DNA from: Thunnus maccoyii
Taxonomy: Eukaryota; Chordata; Actinopteri; Scombriformes; Scombridae
Assembly (NCBI RefSeq): GCF_910596095.1
Contig: NC_056546.1
Location: forward strand, 25,882,425 to 25,946,424
Reading direction: 5' to 3'
Length of the DNA stretch: 64,000 bases
The notes under the pieces were generated by a model. The model did no database searches and was not told the DNA's origin. It worked only from the letters and a program-made list of their open reading frames with translations. Below are positions 10,911-22,300 of this stretch, one piece after another; the stretch's first letter is position 1; each line of letters opens with the position of its first letter. The position numbers and the translations under genes are program-made.

Positions 10911-13539
10911 CCTGTATATAAGACCATATGGCTGTGAATAAGAGAAAATGTGTGCGAGGGCAAAAGGTCATGAGATACTTTCAAATGCACAATAAACTCC
11001 TGAGCCACCAGCAGCCATGCTAAACCTGTTTAATGATATTAAGTAAGCACTGGATTGTTCTCACATTGTTGCCACACAGCCATCAGCCTCATTTTTAGAT
11101 ATGCTCTGATGCTTATTTATGAGGGTATGGGGAATTGTCAAGCACCAAGCGCAACAGCAGCACAGTAAAAGGCAGCTTGGCCAGCCATGTGTTCTCTTCC
11201 ATCAATCACTCCCCCGCTCACCTGATCACCCTCCAGGCGCTCTTGGTCCACGTCCACACACGCCGCGACGGGTGCCAGCGCCATTACCCACTTAAACAAT
11301 GACCCCCTTGTTCGCTAACAGTCTCCCATTGGAGCTGATTAAACTTTTAAATGTCATTTAATAGAAGCGTAATGTTGCTCCAATGTGTCTGTCAGCAGCT
11401 TGAGGGGGGGGTAAAAGGATACCTGTTCACCCTCCTGGTGTGTCACACTGCCTGCTAAATTCCTCAGCCGACTACTCATCGGCCTCAGTGTGGGATGTGG
11501 TGATGAGAGTGAATGTGACCTGGACTTAAAGGGGACACAAGGGAGCAGAACCTCTGAACTTGCCACCTCTTTGTTTGACCCTCTTACTGCAGGCTGGAGT
11601 TTCTCAAGGAGCTCATGTTATACAGTGGGGGAGAAAGACAGACAGAGCCAGCCTGGTTGTGTGATACTGGGAGGCCATTTTAGTTCAGCACAATGTCATT
11701 GAGCGAACAATAGCTGCTCTGTTTGGGGTTTGTTTGTTTGGCGACCTTTAGCTGGGACTCAGCAACTGATAATGGCATTTGTCCCGCAACAGTATTGGAT
11801 TATGGGTATTTTTGAGCAACCTCGCATTCTTAGGAAATTCCAGCGGCATGGCTTCGTCATTGTTCCACACTAATGTCACATTTTCTCAGCATGTTGTCCT
11901 GACTTAGCTGTTAATTTGACATCCTTGACTCCGGCTCAGCTGCACCACTGGGTAGCAGGGTCAGCTCCTTTTGTAAGCTGCCAAAAACACAGATTTATTC
12001 CAGACCCCACTGATGTGCTGCACTGCTTCCTGAATGTTGACCGGATCTCATTAAGCTGTCCCCGGAAACCAAAGTTGATGTTTGTACTACCTGTGTGACC
12101 TTCCCTGACACCAGATGTTCTCAGGACCTTTAAATGATATAATTCCTCTGTGCCAGCATAACTTGCATCTTAAATCACACTTAAATCGCCTTGTCACCAC
12201 TCTTGACAGGAAATAGCACAGATGAAAAGATTGTGTTTATGGTTGGTTTTGTGCAGTGCATGCTGTGCACGGTAGTTTCTACTGTGGTGCGTGCTTTGCC
12301 TAGCGTCCTGATCATTTTCCTTGCAAAGTGCAGATGCAAGGCCCACATTCATCTTTCAGAGGTTTTATTTATTTATATAAAAATGTTCGTACTAGTTATT
12401 AAAGACCTTTATATAAAATGATTGATAAATATTGTATATTTTTAAAGAATGTTGTGATCACTAGCACACAGAACCTTTGAGAAATGAGAATGTGTGAGCA
12501 TGTGTTTGCAGGTTCATGCATACCAATTTTGGGGTTTTTAAAAAGCAAAGGATCACAAGTGCATGCACACGTGTGTGCTTTCATTTCATTGTGTGCCCGC
12601 GTGCGCACTCTTTGAAGCAATGTATGTCTACGAGGGAGACCTTGCTTGACAGTGAAAGAGCGGGTGCCTGGTCGTGCCTGTGGTCGAGGCAGGCTGTGGG
12701 AGATGGAGGGTGTTAAGTCGTCAGTATGAGGCATATGTCAGAGATCAGTGCTGGACCGTGGAGATCACTGAGATGAGAAGGGAGGAAGGGCTCCGGGGGT
12801 TGAGAGACACAGAGATTACTGGGGGCTTGGTGCCTTGACCACAGGCAGAATGGCTGCTCATCACTTGCAAACACACACACATTCACATCTCTCTCATTGC
12901 GTCCTCCTCACATGCCCAGCCCTCCAGAGGCTGCGTGCAAAGCCCCGTGTTAATAAGATTGTCTTCCTCTTCGGGTGGAAGTGTGCACTCCTTTGTCTCC
13001 AGAATAATGACATGGGGAATAAGAGCCCAGCTCTTGAACCTCTTCAAGCTCTTAAGTGTCGGCAACTGAAGGAAAACAGAGTGGTGAGGATTAAAGTCTA
13101 GGCAAAGTAGATGTGCCGTGATAAAGCTCTGGACGGCTCGCCTGACTGTTGTCCCGATCAAAACACTTCACTGATGTCAATACATGTAGACGAGTCAATC
13201 CAATGCCTAATTATGTACGGTATCTCACAAGTTGCAAAACTCCCTCAGGTCCTCTCTTATCAAAAATTGTTCTCGAAATAAGCCTCTACACTCAGTCTTT
13301 TATGTCTGTGTTCACCCTGCTGAAGCGCCCTTGAGCAAGATACTGCGTCCCCACCAGCTCCAGGGATGTTGCTCTGTCAGAAGTCAAGGTTGAAATGTTT
13401 TGTGAATATGAACAATACACCAAAATAAGAATACAGTTAGCCCCATCTGTGACCTCAGCACATTACTCTGTGATTGGATCACAGAATTCCCAACTCAAAC
13501 CTGGGAAATCAAAACATTATTTTCAATGTAAACAGAACA
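10911..13539. other. Intergenic stretch, no gene recognised
   Basis: I found no supported exon between the MITE and the 13.5 kb repeat. The segment 11200-11420 is less AT-rich and lacks repeats, so it might be a conserved non-coding element, but that cannot be shown from one sequence. A 37-bp sequence at 11608-11644 recurs exactly at 15554-15590. Confidence 0.5.
11608..11644. repeat. 37-bp perfect direct repeat, copy 1
   Basis: The 37 bases beginning GGAGCTCATGTTATACAGTG are identical to 15554-15590, in the same orientation 3.9 kb away. Flanks on both sides differ apart from a few bases. Confidence 0.9.
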
Positions 13540-13985
13540 TTGATTTTTTATCACCTAATGAAGTTGTGGTGGCTAACCAGTTAAGAAGCAGTTACATATT
13601 TACACATGCACCAGACAGAGTACCATTAGCTTTTATTTGACTCGTGTCTCTGGTCAGCTGACAAATGCAAGTCTCATTGTCACTTTCCTTTAAGCTCTGT
13701 TTTGGTCTTCACCAGCTATAAGGTAAAATATCTGTTTCTTTAGTTGCTAAATGTTCCAGTGTCACTCTCCAGTTGCTAACTTTGTCCTGCTGGGTGAGAC
13801 TGATTATTTAGATTGAACCAAAACAAGACGCTGAAAGACGCTAAAACGCTCTGTAGAGCTGAGGGAAATTGCAGAGTGGTTGATGACTCATGGTTGGTTT
13901 TGAATGACCCCTTTTACATTACACCTAGTCACTTGATCCATTGTTAATATAAAAATATTGATTATTGCAGCTTTAATGTACATCC
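13540..13985 (+). repeat. Interspersed repeat family B, copy 1
   Basis: The copy runs from about CATTGATTTTTTATCACCTA to TATTGATTATTGCAGCTTTAA. Ordered blocks shared with copies at 45580-46160 and 47405-47880 include TTACATATTTACACATGCACC, AGCTCTGTTTTGGTCTTCAC, CTGCTGGGTGAG or its GCTGGGCAGGTAG variant, GCTGAAAGACGCTAAAAC and CTCTGTAGAGC. No reading frame is shared, so it is probably non-autonomous. All three copies have the same orientation. Confidence 0.7.
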
Positions 13986-15165
13986 AACATGGAAGAAGAG
14001 ACAAGTGGAACCAAGTTTGTTCTTATTTTATTGGGAAACTGTGGTCACAGACGTGGCGCTGCTTTATTGATGGAAACATACAAAGACTGATCATATAACT
14101 GAGTGGCTACTTCCAAAACAGCTTAAAAATAAAATCGACTCTTCCATGAAAGCCAAGTGTCCCATTTGCTATTAATGAAAGAGGTAGATTATTGTTTGTT
14201 AATGGCATTATAAAGACTCCAGGCTGTATTGGTGGCCATGGGTGATTACTCATGCTCATAAATCAATACAGAACTAAAATAAAGCTTAATAAAGTGGGCT
14301 TTAATTACTGTTCAACATGTTTTCATCCTTGGATTCGACAGCAGAATCTGGGTGGGCAGAATGGATGAATATAACTCTCCACTCCCTCAACAACTGTCTA
14401 ACTGGCCGTAGCACAAAATTCTGCTGCTTTTAGGCGTGACTATCTAGCTCTATGAATGTGAAGCAGTGCTGACAAAGTGCATGCATGCTCAGCAAAACCC
14501 TGCTCTGAATAAATACATGATCAAAAAAAAACCCCTGACCAGGATCACGCTAATAACAATTCTGCAATGTGTTTGTTTTTATTTTTGTACCCACTCCCTG
14601 TCGCGCTGTAATCTACGCCACCATTATTTTCCATGCGGAGGTGATTCCTATCGCTGCTGTGTCCCGACATTATTGGCCGTGTTTGTTTGGTTCGTCGATA
14701 GAAAGAGAGTATGCGGAGTAGGTAGCGATAAGAATAGCTGTTTTATTGTGTGCCACTGCCTTGGCCCCTAATACTGAATGTGTTATCTGAGGGTGCAGCA
14801 TGCCACATTAAGCTATGTGCATGTGACGCATGGCTGAGCAGCATTCCTCCTCCTGAGTGCATCGCAGGGCAGAGATAGTAGGAAGGCAAAGCAGCCTGAC
14901 TGCCAACAGAGAGGGAGAGAGAGGAGCGAGCGCAGGAGAGATGAAGGGGGAGAGCAATACCGGGAACATGTAGTTAAGTGGAATGAAGTACTCTTTGTTG
15001 CAGATAAGATCATTCTGCTTCCCTAGCCGGCGTCACTAAAGCAATTTGAGCACAACGAATGTAGCTTGTTATGTTGTTGGCAGACCACAAAATTCCTCAC
15101 TGACATGCAGATAAACATTAGTCCAAGTAATGAGAGACTTGCTTTTGTACATTCATGATGTTATT
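13986..15165. other. Intergenic stretch before STPG4 3' end, no gene recognised
   Basis: No supported exon was found. The 14570-14780 segment has balanced composition and no repeat character, but I cannot assign it a function. Confidence 0.5.
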
Positions 15166-15171
15166 TTTATT
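15166..15171 (-). terminator. Candidate STPG4 polyadenylation signal (AATAAA)
   Basis: TTTATT on the plus strand gives AATAAA on the minus strand about 100 bases after the STPG4 stop codon. It is a plausible 3' processing signal; an overlapping TTATTTTTATT context provides alternatives. Confidence 0.55.
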
Positions 15172-15268
15172 TTATCAATAAGGCAGGGTCAGGTGTGATC
15201 TGCTAGTAAGCTGACAGGATTGGGGAGACATTGGTGGAATCAGGGCATTGTGGGAAATCAAGTCCAAG

Positions 15269-18200
15269 CTAGGGAATGTTACGGAAGAAGAGGCTAAATG
15301 ACGGGTCCATCGTGGTCTCTGTGCTCAGCCGGTCATCCAACTTCCAGCAAGGTTCATAGGCGCCTGGTCCTGGGGTCTCCTGTGGTATGCAAAACAATAC
15401 CCACATACACGCACATACTATGTTCATTATGATGTCAAAAAGAAAGTTACTTAGCCAAAAGAGAAACATGGTAGTTTTTCTAGTTTTTCATTTATTTTCT
15501 TCATCTTGTTGGTTAAGAAACTTTAATCAATTAGACAAGGATAAGGAGGAGAGGGAGCTCATGTTATACAGTGGGGGAGAAAGACAGACAAAGCTAGGTT
15601 ATATTGAATAAAATGCATAGGGAGTCAGAGTGTGCGACACTGTTTTCCTACTTTCATATCTACTTCCAGTGATCAGCACCTCACTACAGCCCTTGGTGTG
15701 TGTTACTTTTCCATTATATCTGTCTTCTGTATCCTGCAACCAAAAGTAAAAGAGCTCCAAGATGTCTACTATACAGTCAACACAACTGTTAGATCCTGAC
15801 CAGACCAGGATCATTTGAATTCTGCCAACACCAAAGAGAAGGTATCATCCACAGACCAGTCACTGCCACAGTCTACAGAGGTCTCCAATGAACTGTTCAA
15901 CCTTTCCAGACACTGGGTCAAAACCCACCTACACGTAATTACTTTGAGTGATTACAGCAGACAAGGAGTCATTCCCCGAGGTCTTAGATGGCAGAAGGAA
16001 CCCATGCTGGGCAAAAAAACAGAAAAATTCTGTGAACGCCAGTGTGCCATCTTGAATAAGTGTGCTTTTGACCTGACGACTCTGCTTGTTGACCAACTTA
16101 AGAAAGACCTGGATGAATTGGGCAAATCAATTGATGAGAAAAATCTGTCTCTATCCCAAGCAATCAGACATGAAGAAAAATTCCTTGACCTTCTTAAGGC
16201 TAACCAAGACATGCAGGAGAAGCTCTCTAGAGAAATGAAAATCAAAAAAATTCAACAGAGACAAAAAAGGTGCAAGTGGGGGCAACATCTTTTTCTGTAG
16301 GAACCTCGAATGGAGCCCCAAAAGATGGCCTGCAGGACGTTAACTAACTGATTGGCTCTCCTCTGTTCAGCTCTCACCAACAATTAACTTTTAACCTTTT
16401 CTAACTTATATATGGGCTTGTTTGAAGAGAAGTTTATTTACTCTAACGATGACTTCACAAGAATATATTCTTATGGAAGAGCTACTAGGATGATGTGTTT
16501 TGTTTGTTTAAAGTGTCCAAAACCCATCATGTTCTGATTCCTGCCATTTACTATGGATTATGACTACAAACACATCAGATTTCTAGATTTATGGATCATG
16601 AGAGAGAATAATTACTTGTATACAAATCTGTTCAGAAAACCTACTCCTAGAAATACTTTACTAAGGGCAGACTCTGATCATCCCTTACCGTTTGCAGATT
16701 AAAACGAATTTTCCAGAAAACTGATGATTTTGACAGGAACATGAGTGAAATGAAAAACAACTTTCAGCAAAGAGGATACAACAAAATCTATCCTAAATGA
16801 TGCTGCCACTAAAATACATGACAGATCTATGTGTGATCTCTGAAAAAATAAACCTACAGTGAAATCATTAGAGTACTCTAAGGGTTCAGAACAGATAAAG
16901 GGAATAATAACAAAACACTGGCTTATACTTGAATCTGATTGTCAACTCAATGATGTATTCAAAGAGGTAAAAACCTGAGAGACCACCTAGTACACTCATA
17001 TTTACCTCCTCTTCAATCAGTAACAGCCCAAGCCACTTTAATACCTATCCCTGAGGGCAATTGCCGCTGCGGTTGTTGTAGTCAGTGTAACTAAACTTAC
17101 CATTGTAACAGTTTTAAACATCCTCACACAGGTAAAGAGATGTCTATAAAAGGAGTTATTTCATATCACACTAAGTTGGTCATTTATCTTATCATTTGCC
17201 CTTGTGGTAAGTCATATGTTGGAAAGACGAGTAGAGCACTGAAAACTCATATTGCTAAACATAGGAGCACTCTTAGATACAAAAACATGAATTATCCAGT
17301 AGCAGCACATTTTGTTGAATTTAATCTTCCTATTTCCTCTCTAAGATATATTGCTATTCAGAAGGTATCTCTCCCCTCGAGAGGAGGTAACTTGGATTTT
17401 TTACTTTCCAGGAGGAAACACTATCGGATCCACCATCTAAGAGCCTTGTTACCTCATGGATTGAATATAGAATATGACTTGAAGTGCTTTCTGTAATGTA
17501 CCTCTTTTTATTTGATATTTAGATTAAGTTGTTTGTGATGTTCATCTAGAGCTGAGGTTTAACTTTTTCTGTATGTCTATTAGAAATCTTTGCAAAATAA
17601 ATGTATTATTTTAAACATCTTGAATAAACTTAACCAAAGAATTGTAAAATTTAAATCACTATATGTGATATGAGACATAATGGTTCTTGTCACTTTGTTT
17701 GAAGTAATTTGATTGGTCCCATTTTATTTACACATATTACTCCAATGAGATCTAATATGTTACAAATGTGTTTGTTTTCTACCAAAACCATGATAAAATC
17801 ATTACTGAATCAAATCAAAACATAAATATATTGCATTTTACTAAAAAACTTCCAATGCCATAATGCAGCTGAGAGGTTCTAAAACTAAAAAGTTTTATAG
17901 TCACACTTTTAATAATGTACTGTTGTTCATGAAGAATAGTGAAGTGTAAGAGTGAAGTATGAACTCACTGAGTGCACATAGTGGAGCCGCGGCAATGTGG
18001 ATTTGAAGCAGGAGGTGATGCCTTTTGCTGGTCTAGTCTGTGGATTGTAGTGGCATGGAGCAGGTCCCTCCTTCTGAGGTGGTCAGAGATAGTAGTTAGT
18101 ATTGATTGATTGATCGATAGAAAGTGTGATAAAACTTCAGTATGCAGCAGACCAAGCCTAGCATGTGATCATTAGCATGTGAGCACACACGATTTCTCAT

Positions 18201-19276
18201 CTTGGTTCAGGTGAAAAAATAACCTTGTGAGGAAGTTTTCTTTGTTGTGTTTTTGCCAGTAATGGCTTGTTTTTCTCCATTATTTTTACTGAAAATGTAA
18301 GTTAGCACTAGCTTAAAGTTAAAACCAACCGGATTGTAGTTCTGTTGGCTTCAGCTATACTTCAACCATAATACGTAAATGCAAATCCTGCATAGTATAC
18401 CTTTAAATACACAGAGAGAAACAGCTAACTATGAGCCGATGACCAGGCTTTAGCTGGTAGCTCCTATGAAGAATGGAGGTTCTCTCAGAAGAGAACTTAG
18501 ACCTTTATTTCTAAGGTGCCATCTGAATTGAAATGGCATTGCTCTTAACCAGCCAAACACAAATTTAATTTAATTGATCCACTGAACATCATGACCTCTG
18601 ACATTTTAGAGCCAAATGAGAGATTAATTCCTTCATCCTTGGATCTAAGCTCATGAAAACCTATTGTTATACCACACTGATACTTCAGTCATCTAAAGGA
18701 CGCACTAACAATATTCACCACACCTATTTTGAGGTCCCAGTCTGATAGTTTTAAGAGCTATGACGAATCATTTGACTCATGTCTTTATGGTCTTTGCCAG
18801 TAGATCTGTGGTTTAGGTATGTTTAAGGTTAGTCTCTGTCAAAAGTCAGTCCATCTCTCTCCCTCTCTCTTGCCTTTCACTTCTCCTTTCCTCTTACCCA
18901 CTAACACACATACTGGTCATCACCAGCGGCGTGCCATGCAGAAATAGCATCACCCTCCCTCCACCCTCCTTCTCAGACATAAAACTGTCTCCCTGTCCCT
19001 GAACACAGGACCAGCCCTTCATTTTCAGCCACTCTCTGATTCTGACCTAGGGAGAGAGGAAGGTGTCTTTTCCTCTCTTCTGCTCCTTGGAGGGACGGCT
19101 GCTACCATTACGTGCCATTTGATCCCACTTGCCAGTTCACTTGATCCTCGGCAACTGGCCTGCTGGCCCTGCAAGCCTGCATGATGCTCCCAGAGGTGCT
19201 AATGCAGGTGTATTTCACAGGAGCTGGCGGGCAGGACGAGAAGAGTGAAACTGTCTTACTGCCATTATGAAACCTC

Positions 19277-19310
<34 letters not shown>

Positions 19311-22300
19311 AGTGTGTTTGAGCCAAAGCACCTGGCCTACTTTTCTACTGTGGCACAGCACGTTTGAAACATTTTCCTGTGTGGCGTAGGTAACTGGCAC
19401 ATGCTGCGAATGTCTGTGAAACTTTTAAACTTTGACCTATTTTTGAGCCAAGACCTTGCTGTACAGCACTCCTTAAATCAACTGGAAAACTCCTTTCTGA
19501 AATAAAATATTATACAACATATTCTTGCTTTTCTTGATTTGGAAAAAGTTAATGGTGTGGCTATTTTTGCTTCCATAAATGACATCCATCCATGTACTCC
19601 AAAGGGCTTTGGAGGGGACAATAGATGTCTGTCCTATAGGGTGCCTTGTGTGATGTTTGAAAGTTTATAAGTAGTGGTTTTTCAACTCATGTGGGGCTTT
19701 GATTCAGCATAATGTGTGGTAAACCTCAGGCCACCAGCATAAATTCGATGAGGTTGAGGTGCTTCTTCATTTGACAATGGATGTCTGTACCAAATTTCAT
19801 GGCAATCCATCCAGTAATTATCAAGATATTTCAGTCAAAACAATTGTTAACCTCATGGTGGTTCAAGAGGAAAGGTCAAGGGATCACCAAAGTCATTAGG
19901 ATACATCCTCTTAGAACCATGAATATCTGTACAAAATATTGTGCCAGTCCATCTAGTAGATGTTAAGATATTTCACTGGATAAGTGAAAACTTTAAGCTG
20001 CTGGTGGCACTAGATTAAAAAACAGAAGATTACCATCTTTAGGAATCATCCTGTGGGAACCATGAATGTCTGTATACAATTTCATGGCAATCCATCCAAT
20101 AGATGTTGAGATATTGGACCAAAGTGGTGGAACGATTGACAGACCAACATCGATAGAGCCATGCCGCTAGCAGGTGTTTAGAGTAGCAGGTTCTTATGCA
20201 GTAGTTAAAAGTTGAATCACTCCTTAGCTACAGCAATAGGACATTTATTCATATGAAAATGTCTGGGATTATGAGTTTAATTCAAACAGGCTTGAATCTC
20301 AAGGGAGGATTTGTTCCTTCCGAGCAGCACGTGCAGTCGATTTTGCAAAAAAGCACAACATGTAAATCTAGGACACACAGTGGCCTCAGGATGGAGAAAT
20401 TAAGTCAAAATCAGAAAAAAAGAGAATATATATCTTTCTTGTTGTGCTCCCAAACATCTTCAGTTCACTGGAGGTTTCTCTCTGTATGTGAGGAAATCAA
20501 TTTCATTTTACTCCTAGCTGAGAGGCATGGCTCAGAAAAATCTGAAATTCTTACCCCCCATCTCAGGATGGACCTAGAGTTCCCAGTATAAACCATTAAA
20601 CCTCAACTTTGATCTGCTAATATCTGTGTACCTCCGACAGGTCATCCATCTGAATGATCTGTGCTTTCTGTAACTTCACTGCAGGATTTGTGTAACTGCT
20701 TAACCTTTGACAACAAACTTGTCTTAGAGTCGCTGTGACACCACTAACAGCAGAAAACTGCTCCCAAGTCTGCAGTAATAACACCCTCGGGATTTCTTAG
20801 CACCTTTCCTTCTCTGTCAACACTCAGCAGCTGCCAGCACGGCTCAAATATCCATCAGCTACCAGCATGGACACACTGCTAAGGCTGCAACACTGCAATA
20901 TGAGCCAAAGCTGACTGGTCAGCCAGTGCAGTGCCATAACAGGCCCTCAAATGGGGCAAATGATACAATCAGACAGGCTGTGGGATTGGTTTTCTTTGAC
21001 CCTAGTGGTTGTCATAACTAGCTCATGTACAGCACATACCAGATACACACTACAGTAGGTCACAGTTTGTAACCAGAACCTATTGAAAGTGTATTGTAAT
21101 GAAGCCTTTTTGTGGGCAATGGAAAGACTGAATGGTCCTAATAACCAGCCTTGGTGACTAGATACTTACAGGCGGAAAGCTGATCCGTTGCACAGTCGAC
21201 CGAAACATCACATGCCTGCAAGGAGAGGAGAGAAGAAAGAGGGGGGTGGCTGTCATAATAATAAAAAAAAAGAAAAGACAGAAGAACAGTGAGGGGAAGA
21301 GTGAGAGAAGAAAAGAATAAGGCCGTGCATGATCAGAGGCAGAGAAAATGAGAGAGCAGGTTGGTGATTGCTCCTCCATCTTTGTGCTGTGAGGAGATGA
21401 GAGAGCAAAGCAGAAGTTGTGTGAAGAGGAAGGATTCAGCGATCAAGGGATGATTCATAGGTTGTCTGCTCTGCTGTGATCTGAGAGTTAAAGAGAGGCT
21501 GTTTGTCGAGTGCTTACTTGCAGGGAATCTTCTCCACTGGTTTGGCTGTCACAGTGTAGTCACACGGTGAAGTGTTTATATGCTGGCAGAGGGAATAAAG
21601 ATAAAGTGTTTAGATATATATGACAGTTGAACCATGGGTTTGTTTTGTGTCTGCTGTGTTACATCGCCAACAACACGCTTCTCTTTCCAACATATCCTCT
21701 GTTTTCAGTTAGTCTGCTGCAGGAGCTTTTTTAAGAGCACCTACTAGGACTGAGTGATACAGACAAAATCAAATATCACAATATTACCTCAATGTCGATA
21801 TTGCGACAATATTGTGGGGATGACTATTGGTGCTTAAACAAAATATTTACAAATAATCATCAGTAATATATAAAAAGGATATAAAATGATATATTGACTA
21901 AGTAGGTAAAGGAAAATAATAGAACAGCTAGAACAGTCTGGTAAGTTCAGAAAATGACATCACTTTACTGTAATGCAGCCTTTAAAACCGGGAAAAGACA
22001 ACACTTATGCCATATCACGATATTACCATATCCAAAATCTAAGACAATATCAAGTCTCATATCACAATATTGAAAAAATCTTGATATATTGTTCAGCCCT
22101 AGCACCTGCTGTATTTTTAAGCCAGGTACTGTGATGATGAGTAGACGCCGCTGCCAAGTAGACTATCAAACAGAGCAACTGATAAATACTGCTTAAGTAA
22201 GTGACACCCTTGGGATAAGAAATATATACTACAATCAAGGTGGTGTAGTGGCATAGATCCTACCAATAATCACTCTTGAAATCATATCTAATGTTATTGG

